From contig NZ_CP147246.1 in NCBI RefSeq assembly GCF_002174455.2, forward strand, positions 2,011,501 through 2,075,500: a DNA stretch of 64,000 bases. The letters run 5' to 3'. Below, piece after piece: positions 44,788 through 54,204 of this stretch. The translations under genes and the position numbers were made by a program. This stretch comes from Enterococcus sp. 9D6_DIV0238. Lineage in GTDB: Bacteria > Bacillota > Bacilli > Lactobacillales > Enterococcaceae. The notes below the pieces were generated by a model. That model saw nothing but the letters and a program-made list of their open reading frames with translations. It did not search any database and had not been told where the DNA came from. Position 1 is the first letter of the stretch; each line of letters starts with the position of its first letter.

Positions 44788-45711
44788 GTGAATAAAAAAA
44801 GAAAAATAATTATCGACACAGATCCAGGAATCGACGATGCAGTCGCGATTGCAGCTGCATTATTTGATGAAAGGTTGGATGTAAAATTATTTACAACGGT
44901 TTCAGGAAATGTCAGTGTAGATAAGGTGACAAAAAATTTACTGAAGCTGTTGGCGTTTTGGGATAAAGAGGTTCCAGTGGCGATCGGATCAGGCCGTCCG
45001 TTACTTTGCGATGCGATCGATGCGAGCGAAATTCACGGGAGTACAGGGATGGATGGTTATGAATTTACAGAATCTAAATATGAACTGTTGACGAAAAATC
45101 ATGCAGTGATCGATATGTATAAGACTTTGATGGAAACAAAAGAAAAGACGACGATTGTCGCCATTGGACCATTGACAAATATCGCGTTGCTGCTTCGAAT
45201 GTACCCGGAATGTTCTGAAAGAATCGAGGAGCTTGTCTTGATGGGCGGCTCTTTGGCAAGAGGAAATACTGGTGTTCTTTCGGAGTTTAATATCGCAGCA
45301 GACCCAGAAGCAGCTAAAATTGTTTTTGAGAGTGGTTTACCTTTGACGATGGTTGGTTTAGATGTTGGTGAAAAAGCATTGATCTCAGCTGTAGATTGCA
45401 AGAAGCTTAAGAAGATGAATAAGACAGGAGAGATGATCGATCAGCTGTTTCAAAGCTACCGCAGCGGTAACTTGGATGTTGGGCTGCATATGTATGATGG
45501 CTGTGCGATTGCCTATTTACTAGCACCAGAAATGTTTGACGTGCGAGAGACCTATGTGGCGGTTGAAACACAAGGTGCACTGACTGCTGGTGCGACATTG
45601 GTTGATTTGAATGGTTATTTAGAAAAAACTGCGAATTGCCGTGTTTGTGTGGATTTAGATAGTGGTCAGTTTAAACAATGGTTTTTTGATGCGATAGGGA
45701 AATGCATTTAA
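44788..45711 (+). CDS. Inosine-uridine preferring nucleoside hydrolase
   Basis: 307 residues. Ca-binding N-terminus IIDTDPGIDDAVAI (DxDxxxDD), AIGPLTNIALLL, VLMGGSL, FNIAADPEAA and the C-terminal MYDGCAIAYLL (D). It splits nucleosides into base and ribose for salvage (RihA/B/C type; exact preference not readable). Starts at GTG with GGACAAGG upstream. Terminator overlaps the repeat-like hairpin at 45757. Confidence 0.9.
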   Translation: MNKKRKIIIDTDPGIDDAVAIAAALFDERLDVKLFTTVSGNVSVDKVTKNLLKLLAFWDKEVPVAIGSGRPLLCDAIDASEIHGSTGMDGYEFTESKYELLTKNHAVIDMYKTLMETKEKTTIVAIGPLTNIALLLRMYPECSERIEELVLMGGSLARGNTGVLSEFNIAADPEAAKIVFESGLPLTMVGLDVGEKALISAVDCKKLKKMNKTGEMIDQLFQSYRSGNLDVGLHMYDGCAIAYLLAPEMFDVRETYVAVETQGALTAGATLVDLNGYLEKTANCRVCVDLDSGQFKQWFFDAIGKCI

Positions 45712-45756
45712 GGAAAGAGAAGCACCTGACTTTTAGGCACCGTTTTTTAAGAATTA

Positions 45757-45799
45757 GAGTCCGAGAAAAAACTGTTTTCTAGTTTTTCTCGGACTTTTT
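45757..45799. terminator. Bidirectional terminator
   Basis: AGTCCGAGAAAAA.CT pairs with AG.TTTTTCTCGGACT, followed by TTTT; between convergent nucleoside hydrolase and DUF4260 genes. Confidence 0.88.
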
Positions 45800-45809
45800 A
45801 ATGTATTCA

Positions 45810-46148
45810 TTATAAATGAGTGTGGTGAAAGCTATCTAAATACTTCAACCCGTAGCCTAAGGAACGATCCATAAAAATATGAATGAAGAGGATCGACGAT
45901 GACATCAATAAAAATGAAGAATCGAAAAAAAGACCTAGTGCAAGCAGAATCGCTGGTAATACTAAATTGTGAATAATATTGTAGATATACGCGCCCGTTC
46001 GATCACTCAAGAGATACCCAATCATCGATAGATCAGGTACAAATAGAAAAACGAAGAGAGTTACCCAGCTAAATTTAAAGACAGAAAAGTAGAAGAATAA
46101 AGCAATGAGAAGGAGGAAGATAGATTCAAGTTTTAGAATAAGCTTCAT
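45810..46148 (-). CDS. DUF4260 membrane protein
   Basis: 112 residues, about four helices, with the DUF4260 signature FVPDLSMIGYLLSDRTGAYIYNIIHNLVLP and MDRSLGYGLKY. Function unknown. ATG immediately follows the merR stop, with its RBS (GAGGAGG) inside merR; the two are cotranscribed and the MerR presumably controls it. Confidence 0.85.
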   Translation of the reverse strand: MKLILKLESIFLLLIALFFYFSVFKFSWVTLFVFLFVPDLSMIGYLLSDRTGAYIYNIIHNLVLPAILLALGLFFDSSFLLMSSSILFIHIFMDRSLGYGLKYLDSFHHTHL

Positions 46149-46556
46149 TTAGAATTCCTCCTCAAATAATGCTAAGCGTTGAATGATTTCATTTTCCTCA
46201 TTCGGGTTATTTTTACCAACAATGTGTTTGATATCAACTAAAATATCAATGGATTTTGTTAAAAATGCTAATTTATCCTGACTTATTTTGATGTAACGAT
46301 CTAAAAAGTGCAGTGTTTCTTCCTTGCATGCGATACTTGTCTTCTGACGTTTTATATCCATCAGCATCTTTACTTCATTCAATGGAATCGATAAACGTTT
46401 GAGCTTTAAAATGAAGCTAAGATCTTTTAATTCTTGTTCTGTATACTTTCTATAGCCGTTTGTATTTCGATCAGGCGTAAGTAAACCAATAGACTCGTAG
46501 TATCTTATGGTTTCTTTCTTGATCCCTGTAAGTTTAGATAGTTCACTTATTTTCAT
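46149..46556 (-). CDS. MerR-family regulator
   Basis: 135 residues. N-terminal winged helix MKISELSKLTGIKKETIRYYESIGLL, YRKYTEQELKDLSFI, and a dimerisation helix (~80-118). Cys93 (SIACKEETL) is the only Cys in the effector region. AGGAGG precedes ATG 46556; the longer frame to 46595 covers the promoter and is rejected. Self-regulated through a 19-base-spacer promoter and cotranscribed with DUF4260. Confidence 0.9.
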   Translation of the reverse strand: MKISELSKLTGIKKETIRYYESIGLLTPDRNTNGYRKYTEQELKDLSFILKLKRLSIPLNEVKMLMDIKRQKTSIACKEETLHFLDRYIKISQDKLAFLTKSIDILVDIKHIVGKNNPNEENEIIQRLALFEEEF

Positions 46557-46585
46557 ATAAAGACCTCCTGTTCTCCTATGCCAAA

Positions 46586-46616
46586 ATGATAACATTGAAG
46601 TGAACTAGAATGTCAA
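46586..46616 (-). promoter_or_regulatory. MerR-type promoter with 19-base spacer
   Basis: Minus strand TTGACA (46616-46611), 19 bases, TATCAT (46591-46586). The spacer contains TTCTAGTTCACTTCAA-like symmetry. A 19-base spacer is the hallmark of promoters realigned by MerR activators. Confidence 0.85.
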
Positions 46617-47024
46617 TGGGAAAATAGTTTCTAAAGATTTAAGCATAGTGAAATGATTAGCACTAATAGTTCATTGAATCACTAATTCTTATTAAGAAGA
46701 GGACGGTCTAAGGACACACTTTCATATTTTATACATATAAAATAAAAATTTTAGTTTGTTTTTCGATTGATTTATAAAGTAGATTGAAATAGTTTTCTTT
46801 TGATAAAATTTAACTTTCTAAGAGATTTTTAATCGCTTAGAATGATCTTATTTTTGTGATAAAAGCATTGATTTATGTTATTAAATGACTTAATATAAAT
46901 AGTGAAATGATGAACAAATTTTTTATTTGATAAACGGTATTGAGTAAAAAGGGATATTTTATTTTAAATATACTTGTTCACTGTTTCTCAAGCGAATAGC
47001 TGTAATTGATTTAGGAGGATAATC
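46617..47024 (+). promoter_or_regulatory. AT-rich upstream region of the flavoprotein gene, with promoter
   Basis: About 400 non-coding bases. TTGATT (46868-46873), 17 bases, TAATAT (46891-46896) is the best promoter, giving a ~120-base leader. No convincing Fnr, CRP or cre site seen. The rest shows no feature. Confidence 0.5.
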
Positions 47025-48548
47025 ATGAAAAAAAACAAAATGAAATCTGTTTTTGTGGGGTTAACAATGGTTCTAGCATTGAGTGCATGTGGAGGAGATA
47101 GTTCTTCAACAAGTAAATCAAGCACAGAAAAGAGCACAGGAAGTTCTATTGAAGCGAATTCTGGGGCTTCTGCACAAGAATACACAGACCCATCAAAATT
47201 AAAAGACGAATATGATGTTGTTATTGTCGGCGCTGGTGGTGCGGGTATGGCAGCAGCGTTGTCTGCAAAAGATGCGGGTATGAATCCAGTCATTCTTGAA
47301 AAATTACCAGTTGCAGGCGGCAATACACTGAAGTCTTCAGGCGGAATGAATGCTTCAGAGACAAAATTTCAAAAAGAACAAAAAATCGAAGATAGTAATC
47401 AATCATTTTTTGACGATACGTTAAAAGGTGGAAAAGGCACTAATGATCAAGAGCTACTACATTATTTAGTAGATCATTCTGCTTCCGCTATTGATTGGCT
47501 GGATTCTATGGGAATTACTCTAGACAACATTAGTTATAGTGGCGGTGCCAGTCAGAAGCGTATCCACAGACCACATGATGGAGGCGCAGTCGGCACTTAT
47601 TTAGTAGATGGCTTGATTAAAAATATTCACGAAAAAGAAATACCTTTATTTGTAAACACTGATGTGGTAAAAATAAACGAAAAGAACGGTCAAGTGAACG
47701 GAGTAACTGCTAAAGTGAATGGGGAAGAGAAAGTCATCTCAGGAAAAGCAGTTGTTGTGACAACAGGTGGTTTTGGTGCCAATGAAGAAATGATCGAAAA
47801 ATATCGTCCAGATTTAAAAGGATATGTCAGCACGAATTCAGAAGGAAGCACAGGAGACGGTATCAAAATGATCGAGTCGCTTGGCGGCGCAGTTGTCGAT
47901 ATGGAACAAATTCAAGTGCATCCAACCGTTGTTCAAGAAACAGGTATGCTTATTAGCGAAACAGTACGTGGTGAAGGTGCTATTCTTGTAAATCAGCAAG
48001 GCGAGCGTTTCTACAATGAACTTGAAACACGTGATAATGTTTCGTCTGCAATCACTGCACTTCCAGAGCACTATGCTTATTTGATATTTGACTCAGAATT
48101 GGCAAAACGTGCAAAACAAGTTGATTTTTATAAAGAGCAAGGAGTAGTCGTTGAAGGCAAAACAATTGAGGAATTAGCTGGAAAAATCGATGTAGATGCT
48201 AAGACTTTAGAAAATACAGTGAATACATGGAACAAGTCAGTAGAAAGTCAATCTGATACTGCATTTGAACGTAAAACAGCAATGGATTATGATTTAACAA
48301 AAGGGCCATTTTATGCAATTAAAATTGCACCAGGGATCCATCATACGATGGGTGGCGTGAAAATCAATACAGATACGCAAGTCGAAAAAGAAGATGGTTC
48401 TGTGATCAATGGATTATATGCTGCTGGTGAAGTTACTGGTGGAATTCATGGTCAAAATAGAATTGGCGGGAATGCTGTTGCAGATATTATAGTGTTTGGA
48501 CGTCAAGCAGGTACACAATCAGCGAAATTTGCTGAAGATCCTAAATAA
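47025..48548 (+). CDS. Lipoprotein flavoprotein of the fumarate reductase family
   Basis: 507 residues. Lipoprotein signal LALSACGG (Cys ~23), Ser/Thr linker, then an FAD-binding domain (VVIVGAGGAGMAAALSAKDAG ~55-75 begins the Rossmann fold). Family catalytic features: HPT, SETVRGEGA (proton-donor Arg), HHTMGGVKI and GQNRIGGNAVAD. These suit an extracellular reductase of fumarate or a related unsaturated acid. No FMN_bind domain or D-x-x-(S/T)-G-A-T flavinylation motif is present. RBS TAGGAGG. Electron donor unknown. Confidence 0.85.
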   Translation: MKKNKMKSVFVGLTMVLALSACGGDSSSTSKSSTEKSTGSSIEANSGASAQEYTDPSKLKDEYDVVIVGAGGAGMAAALSAKDAGMNPVILEKLPVAGGNTLKSSGGMNASETKFQKEQKIEDSNQSFFDDTLKGGKGTNDQELLHYLVDHSASAIDWLDSMGITLDNISYSGGASQKRIHRPHDGGAVGTYLVDGLIKNIHEKEIPLFVNTDVVKINEKNGQVNGVTAKVNGEEKVISGKAVVVTTGGFGANEEMIEKYRPDLKGYVSTNSEGSTGDGIKMIESLGGAVVDMEQIQVHPTVVQETGMLISETVRGEGAILVNQQGERFYNELETRDNVSSAITALPEHYAYLIFDSELAKRAKQVDFYKEQGVVVEGKTIEELAGKIDVDAKTLENTVNTWNKSVESQSDTAFERKTAMDYDLTKGPFYAIKIAPGIHHTMGGVKINTDTQVEKEDGSVINGLYAAGEVTGGIHGQNRIGGNAVADIIVFGRQAGTQSAKFAEDPK

Positions 48549-48579
48549 AACTAGATTAAACAAAATAATTGTTGTAATG

Positions 48580-48611
48580 AAAAGAGCTGGTAATCAAACC
48601 AGCTCTTTTTT
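48580..48611 (+). terminator. Terminator after the flavoprotein gene
   Basis: AAAAGAGCTGG pairs with CCAGCTCTTTT, followed by TT. Confidence 0.92.
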
Positions 48612-48701
48612 GTTTGCGGTTAGACGGAAGAAATCATGGTGTTGTTGCAAAGCTTGAAAAAACAAAAACATTTCTCCAATGTTTCCTACTATACAATAGA
48701 A

Positions 48702-48755
48702 ATGCCAAAAGAATAATCCATCTTAATTTTCTCCGATGAACTATTCTTCTGGCAT
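48702..48755 (-). terminator. Long hairpin downstream of the lipoprotein gene
   Basis: The ~20-base arm starting ATGCCAAAAGAATA pairs with 48735-48755 (mostly perfect). On the minus strand it lies 6 bases past the stop and is followed by TTTCTATT. Confidence 0.7.
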
Positions 48756-48761
48756 CATTTA

Positions 48762-49160
48762 TTATTTATCCTTTATCACTAACTGGCTACTATCAATCAT
48801 GGTTAATGTATAAATTCCATTAGTTATTGCAATATTTGTGTAAGAAACTTGTATCTTATCTCCAATTCTTATTTTGCTCTGTATCTCTTCATAGGTATCT
48901 TCAAATGGTATAAAAACATATAATTTACTTGATCGCGGAATATCTAAGCTATCAGAATTTTGTGTAGAACTTGCTTCTTCAATTGTTGTAATTACAAAAG
49001 ACTCACTTCTTATTTCTTTAACATACCCAATTAAATGATTTATATGTGCAGAGTTTTCTCCGGAGCTATCGTTCAAGTTTTCCTCCTCCTTTTTGTTGAC
49101 ACAACCTACGGTGATAAAGCAGAGTACTAAAAATAGAATACTTATTTTTAATAGTCTCAT
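48762..49160 (-). CDS. Small lipoprotein, function unknown
   Basis: 132 residues. Lipobox FITVGC (Cys20). The mature part is acidic, then beta-rich (IGYVKEIRSESFVITT, IRIGDKIQVSYTNIAI), compatible with an OB-like barrel. RBS AAAGGAG. Only 19 bases after the C39-like gene on the same strand, so probably cotranscribed with it. Confidence 0.75.
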   Translation of the reverse strand: MRLLKISILFLVLCFITVGCVNKKEEENLNDSSGENSAHINHLIGYVKEIRSESFVITTIEEASSTQNSDSLDIPRSSKLYVFIPFEDTYEEIQSKIRIGDKIQVSYTNIAITNGIYTLTMIDSSQLVIKDK

Positions 49161-49179
49161 GAAATACTCCTTTACATAT

Positions 49180-50397
49180 TTAAATTGTTTGAATTCCTGA
49201 CCAAATAATACCGTATGTGTCTAAAAAGTTTCCTGGTATATAATTTACATACTTTGCAGCTGCAAACCATCCATCAGCTACTACTAAATAATTAGCTTGT
49301 TTAGACGACATATAGCCTTCAACTGCCACTGCATGGCCTGTTCTTTCTTTAGTATTAGCTTTTATAATCCCATAAGCAAAAATAGCTGGCTTTTTATTAT
49401 CAATCGCTGATTTAAACTGTCCAAAACTAGGTGAAGAAATATTTTGATATGAAATATTTTTTTTCTTCTCTTTAGCAAACTGAGCAAACCCAGCACCAAT
49501 GTTTCCATTATTTGTAGAACCATATTTAATGCCATTCTGAACCTTATATTGTGTTGTTTTTGCATATTTCCAAAGTTTAGGGTAGGCAACTTTAGTATTA
49601 TGTTCCAAATTCGTTCCTTTAGCCAAAATATCCATTGCAGAAACTGCACAGCCCCAAATGCCCGTTTGGCTTTCAACTTCACTCTCAATACTAGGAATGA
49701 ACTGTCTCCAGCTTCTAAATTGAATATTAGTTAGCCCTCTAGCTGTTTCTCTCAGTAATACCTTATCTTGGCTGTCATATTTACTAGTAGAAACCAATTG
49801 ATCCAATTCAGAATCTGTTACAAATTCTGAGTTCGTTACTGTAACATCTTCAGCGTTCTTTTCCATTTCAATGACTTCTTGTTCTGTTGTCAAAATTTCA
49901 TTATCTGAAGTAACTGTAACAGTATCATTAACTTCTACAGAATATTTTAAGGGCTCAACTTCAATAACTTTTACATCCTTATTTTCAACAGTTGAGTCAA
50001 CATCCACTCCCTTTGCTTCTGCCATTTCAACTGTTTTGTCTACAATATCACCAACATTTTCATCTATTGAACATTCCATTAGGTATCCAGGTACTCGGAA
50101 ATCATATACAGCATAACCATACGGTGTTTCCTCTGACTTATAGCTAACAACAAACCCAATAGCAGATTCATTTTTATCATAAAGTTTTGTGATATCAGCA
50201 ATAGTAACCTTTACTTCTGGCTTAATTATTTTTGCTAATTCTAAAGCAAGATTGGAAACTGTTTCTTCATTGACTTCCACCAATTCATTTTCAGTGGGTG
50301 AACTAGTTTCAGCTAAAACAGTTTGCCCCCCAAACGATAATGATGAAAAAAGTAAAACCGCAACTGACAATTTAGTAAATATACTTTTTAGTTTCAT
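49180..50397 (-). CDS. Secreted C39-like papain-fold protein
   Basis: 405 residues. Signal peptide (~1-29, VLA). N-terminal ~35-225 has a region with YGYAVYDFRVPGYLMECS, possibly a propeptide or cystatin-like part. C-terminal ~225-405 is papain-like: Cys250 in TGIWGCAVSAM, His355 in RTGHAVAVEGY, and VADGW with an Asp. This order matches peptidase C39-like proteins; activity is not proven. RBS AAGGAGGAG. Heads a two-gene unit with a lipoprotein, which could be its inhibitor or anchor (speculative). Confidence 0.78.
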   Translation of the reverse strand: MKLKSIFTKLSVAVLLFSSLSFGGQTVLAETSSPTENELVEVNEETVSNLALELAKIIKPEVKVTIADITKLYDKNESAIGFVVSYKSEETPYGYAVYDFRVPGYLMECSIDENVGDIVDKTVEMAEAKGVDVDSTVENKDVKVIEVEPLKYSVEVNDTVTVTSDNEILTTEQEVIEMEKNAEDVTVTNSEFVTDSELDQLVSTSKYDSQDKVLLRETARGLTNIQFRSWRQFIPSIESEVESQTGIWGCAVSAMDILAKGTNLEHNTKVAYPKLWKYAKTTQYKVQNGIKYGSTNNGNIGAGFAQFAKEKKKNISYQNISSPSFGQFKSAIDNKKPAIFAYGIIKANTKERTGHAVAVEGYMSSKQANYLVVADGWFAAAKYVNYIPGNFLDTYGIIWSGIQTI

Positions 50398-50426
50398 TTT
50401 ACTCCTCCTTTTCTAATTATAATCTA

Positions 50427-50455
50427 ATCATACCGATGAAACTAAGTGATGTAAA
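50427..50455 (-). promoter_or_regulatory. Promoter of the C39-like gene
   Basis: Minus strand TTTACA (50455-50450), 17 bases, TATGAT (50432-50427); TATAAT lies a little downstream as an alternative -10. Confidence 0.65.
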
Positions 50456-50645
50456 TATTTATTTTCAAAAAATAAGTTACTTGTTATAAAAAATATAATA
50501 TTTATGTTCTTTAGAAAAATTTATCTTCTCGTTTATCTAGTGTGAAATGGAAAAAATTTAAACTGTTGCTAGAACAATACTTTCAGAGGTTTGATAAAAT
50601 TACTCAAAATAGTTTAAGATGGTGAGTTTTTATGTACCTTTCAAT

Positions 50646-50697
50646 AAAAAATGAGACAATAATCAAGTTTTCCTCGAATACTGTCCCATTTTTTTAT
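50646..50697 (-). terminator. Terminator of the YfhO gene
   Basis: AAAAAATGAGACA pairs with TGTCCCATTTTTT; overlaps the stop codon, with T-run on the minus strand. The remaining ~190 bases up to the C39-like promoter show nothing else. Confidence 0.8.
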
Positions 50698-53324
50698 TTT
50701 CTCTTCCGTTTCCGAGGTTTGACCAAAGCCAGTTTAGGCTTATTGATCACGCGTACATAAAATACAAAACCACCAATACAGGTAACGAATAAAATTGTAC
50801 CAAGGATAAAGCCTTCCGGTAAATAAACGAATTTGATCGTGTGTTCACCTTTTGTTACAGGAATACTTACAAAGGCCTTTTTAAATGCTTTTACAGGAAC
50901 TTTTTTGCCATCGACATAAGCCTTCCAGCCTTTATCATATGGAATCGTTGTTAAAAGCACTTGGTCTTTATCTGCGGTGACCGTTCCAGTTGCTTTACGG
51001 CCTTTAGCAGATAGATCAGCACCTTTATCCTGGATCGCCTGAACAGATTGTTCAAAGGCCTTGGTATCCATTCCAACCACTTTTGGCTCCATAAAGCTCA
51101 CAGCTGTTGTACCGTAGAAGCTGACCGTGAATGTGACCGTTGTAGGAGTGTCATAATATCCTAGATTATAGTATTGTCCAGTAATGTTGATTTGAGATTT
51201 TTGACTTGTCCCATTTACCGACATAGTTGCTGTTGAGCTTTCAAGCTGAGCAAAGTCTGTCGGGAACAAGCTAAGGTATGCTTGTGTGTTTGCTGGTACA
51301 TCGACCGTCCATGTAATATCTTTAGCGACGTTATTTTGAACTTCTCGGTAAGTCACAGATGTTCCATTTTGTTCGATCTTCACATTGTTTTTATTGAGGA
51401 TCGTTGGTTGATAAAATGTAAAATAGTTTTGTTTCTGGTCAGCTAATGCGTTGAATAAATTAGTTTGACTACTTAAATTGTCATTGGCTGGCTGTTTTAC
51501 AGAATAAATGTCTTTGTCTGCTAAAAAGCCTAAAGGCAGTGCATTGCTATTTTCATATAATGAGAATTTTCCAGCTTTATCCGTTGGGGAAAAGCCGAAT
51601 TTCAAAGGATCACTTTCAGAAATGTTGTATTTGATCCCGACTAATGAATCCATCAATAGTGTGTTGTTCGGATAACGAATATTCAGTGCAGTTCCCCTTG
51701 CTCTAAAACCTAGGTCATTCAAATAAGAAGAGGAATGACGATTTCTTATTGAAGAAAACAGGCTGACACCACTATAGCCGTAATTGATACTATCATTCGA
51801 TGAAACAGGGTTCAGGTTTTCCAGACGATAGAAGGAATCATTGTCTTTTTTTGTTTTATCGACTAGCTGCTTGAGTGACGGATACGGCTCACTATACAAG
51901 CTGCGGGAAGCATAGTTCCAATCCTCCAAAATACCGTTTAACATGGCATTTGTATTGATAAATGCTTCGGTTGATACCAATAATAGTAATAAGATGATCA
52001 GATAGTTCATCGGAATTTTTTTCAATTGGTAAAAAACGATCCCAGCTAAATATAAAAGTAAAAATACGACCGTCAAGATAAACGTAGTGATCGGAATATA
52101 GTCATAGCTCGTTGCGCTTTTTGTACCTTCTGCTAAAGCAAAGATAGCGATCAAAATAATCGTCGTTCCTGCCAGCAAACCTAAATCATCCTGTTTGAAT
52201 TTTTCAAAGCCATATCCAGCTAGAAGCACCACCAGAAAAGAGAATAAGAAGCTGTAACGGAATAAAAACATATTCGGTGCATGCATCCCATGCCAAAATA
52301 AATTCAGTGGTGTAATGTAAAAACTAGCGATCAAAATAACGAATAAACTACCAAACAGCACTTTATTTTTCCAAGGAATTTCTTTTGTGACAAAATAAAA
52401 GACACAGAAAATCAATGGAAGTAAACCAATATAAATGAAAGGGATCGAGCCATATTTAGTCGTGTCATAGACACCGATCATATTTTTCATGACAATATCC
52501 CAAAAAGCAGTTGCTTCTGTTCTGAATTGAGTCACTTGAGACAAGGTTTCCCCATTTGCTCTTAAATCAAGGACAGCTGGTAGGACTAAAATCATCGATG
52601 CGCCGCCTGCTAGTAAAGAGGTCAGCCCATAAGAAACGATCCTTTTTTTGTATAGCGTCCAATTGGTCAATGTCCGAGCAATGAAATAAAGGAATGAAAA
52701 GACACCGATCATAAAGCCCATGTAAAAATTAGAGATGAACAATAGCAAATAACTGACGAATAACAATGTTGGTTTTTGTTTATCCATCAATCGATGAATC
52801 CCCAATATGACCAACGGTAAATATGTAAAGGCATCCAGCCACATGATGATCTCAGAATGAGCAGTGGCAAATGACATTAGTGCATAAGGAACACTAAGCA
52901 TGACATGGCCCCATTTTGGCATCTTATAGGTATTTCTTGCAAAGACCCAAAAAGACAGACCCGCTGATCCAATTTTTAGTAAGGTAATCAGATAGAGTGC
53001 ATCAGGAATATTTTGATTTTTAAAAAGTAATACAAGCGGTGTAAAAAGTCCGCCAAGGTAATAAGAAATCAAAGAAAGATAATTTAGACCTAGAGAAGCA
53101 TTCCATGTATAAAAAATACTTTGTTTTCCATGAAGAACATTATTGAAGCTTGCATGAAAATTAGAAAATTGTGAAAAGGAGTCACTCGCCATCACACTGC
53201 GGCTGCTCCCTGGATAGATACCAAGACTTAGATAAACAATGACCATTACAAAAAAAGGAATGAAAAAGCTGGCGGTCATATAAGGCCAGTTTTCTTTGGT
53301 AAATGCACGAATTTTTTTCTTCAT
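50694..53324 (-). CDS. YfhO-family membrane protein (wall-polymer glycosylation)
   Basis: 876 residues. About 12-14 membrane helices in ~1-460, an extracellular domain (~470-835), a last helix (~838-860) and basic tail KPRKRKRK. Opens with PFFVMVIVYLSLGIYPGSSRSVMASDSFSQFSNFHASF, as in YfhO proteins (GT-C-like fold). In Bacillus, YfhO helps glycosylate lipoteichoic acid; same role inferred. GTGAGG precedes ATG 53324; the longer frame begins at that GTG and is rejected. Confidence 0.88.
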   Translation of the reverse strand: MKKKIRAFTKENWPYMTASFFIPFFVMVIVYLSLGIYPGSSRSVMASDSFSQFSNFHASFNNVLHGKQSIFYTWNASLGLNYLSLISYYLGGLFTPLVLLFKNQNIPDALYLITLLKIGSAGLSFWVFARNTYKMPKWGHVMLSVPYALMSFATAHSEIIMWLDAFTYLPLVILGIHRLMDKQKPTLLFVSYLLLFISNFYMGFMIGVFSFLYFIARTLTNWTLYKKRIVSYGLTSLLAGGASMILVLPAVLDLRANGETLSQVTQFRTEATAFWDIVMKNMIGVYDTTKYGSIPFIYIGLLPLIFCVFYFVTKEIPWKNKVLFGSLFVILIASFYITPLNLFWHGMHAPNMFLFRYSFLFSFLVVLLAGYGFEKFKQDDLGLLAGTTIILIAIFALAEGTKSATSYDYIPITTFILTVVFLLLYLAGIVFYQLKKIPMNYLIILLLLLVSTEAFINTNAMLNGILEDWNYASRSLYSEPYPSLKQLVDKTKKDNDSFYRLENLNPVSSNDSINYGYSGVSLFSSIRNRHSSSYLNDLGFRARGTALNIRYPNNTLLMDSLVGIKYNISESDPLKFGFSPTDKAGKFSLYENSNALPLGFLADKDIYSVKQPANDNLSSQTNLFNALADQKQNYFTFYQPTILNKNNVKIEQNGTSVTYREVQNNVAKDITWTVDVPANTQAYLSLFPTDFAQLESSTATMSVNGTSQKSQINITGQYYNLGYYDTPTTVTFTVSFYGTTAVSFMEPKVVGMDTKAFEQSVQAIQDKGADLSAKGRKATGTVTADKDQVLLTTIPYDKGWKAYVDGKKVPVKAFKKAFVSIPVTKGEHTIKFVYLPEGFILGTILFVTCIGGFVFYVRVINKPKLALVKPRKRKRK

Positions 53325-53617
53325 AATCGACCTCACAACGTAATAAATAGACTAACTATAGTGTAGCATATCCCTAGAAAAATTGATTGCTTGAGGTAGA
53401 AAATCTAAAAAAATTTAAACGTTTATTTGTGCTTTGTCTAACTGTAGCAGAAAATCTCCTAACGATTAAAAATAATTAACGTCAAAAAATTAGGATTTTC
53501 CCTAATAAATAGATAAGAACAACTGTTTTTATATGATAAAATAATAGCTTAAAGAATTCTATACTAAAAGGCAGGATTAAATGATTGATCCTAATAAAAT
53601 CAAAGGAGCTAGAAACA

Positions 53618-54094
53618 TTGAAGGAAGAGTTGAGGAATGCAAAGCAAGAGATGAAAGAGAAAATGAGACCGTATCAAATATACGGTTATTATATTTCGAT
53701 CCCTCTAATTATCATAGTAGTATTCGTGTTATCTTTTTTAGGAATAAATATAAAATCGGTAGGCACGATTATACTTGCGTTTACTATTTTAGCTCATGTT
53801 GGCGTAAGTAAATTAAATTTGGTATCCAAAAAAAAGTATATCGCACCGATATTGATGTATGTTGCAGAAATAGTTGGTCTTATCTTGGCGATCGTAATGA
53901 TGTCAGAACTTGCAATGGGTGGAACAGGTGATGCATCTTTAATATTAATTGGATTAACAGTATTTCCGATTGAAGTTATAGCCATTATTTTCTTTTTCAT
54001 TACCGCAAATGATATAAAAAAAGCTTATCCAACGATGAAAGAAGAATCAAAAGAAGCACGTGAAAAGTATTTGGCTATAAAGAAAGGCAACTAA
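53618..54094 (+). CDS. Small membrane protein with coiled N-terminus
   Basis: 158 residues: charged helix MKEELRNAKQEMKEKMRPYQ, four hydrophobic helices (~24-45, 50-65, 74-95, 105-128) and a charged tail. Start is uncertain: TTG 53618 has AAAGGAG 9 bases upstream; TTG 53585 has a weaker GGCAGG. The ATG at 53581 is in another frame whose product is a shadow. No recognised family; terminator at 54144. Confidence 0.68.
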   Translation: MKEELRNAKQEMKEKMRPYQIYGYYISIPLIIIVVFVLSFLGINIKSVGTIILAFTILAHVGVSKLNLVSKKKYIAPILMYVAEIVGLILAIVMMSELAMGGTGDASLILIGLTVFPIEVIAIIFFFITANDIKKAYPTMKEESKEAREKYLAIKKGN

Positions 54095-54143
54095 AGATCG
54101 TCTTTAGGAGCTAGTTGTTGTAAAAGGAATACCTAAATAGAAT

Positions 54144-54187
54144 AAAGAGAGGGAGATAAACTTGCAGAGTAATATCTTCCTCTTTTA
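54144..54187. terminator. Bidirectional terminator
   Basis: AAAGAGAGGGAGATA pairs with TATCTTCC.TCTTT, T-run after; between convergent membrane and hydrolase genes. Confidence 0.75.
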
Positions 54188-54204
54188 TCATTTTTTATAA
54201 ACGT

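Noticed and set aside
53581-53811. ATG-started frame MIDPNKIKGARN...
   Set aside because: Overlaps the membrane-protein gene in another frame; no hydrophobic or domain pattern, and the competing frame continues with clear helices.
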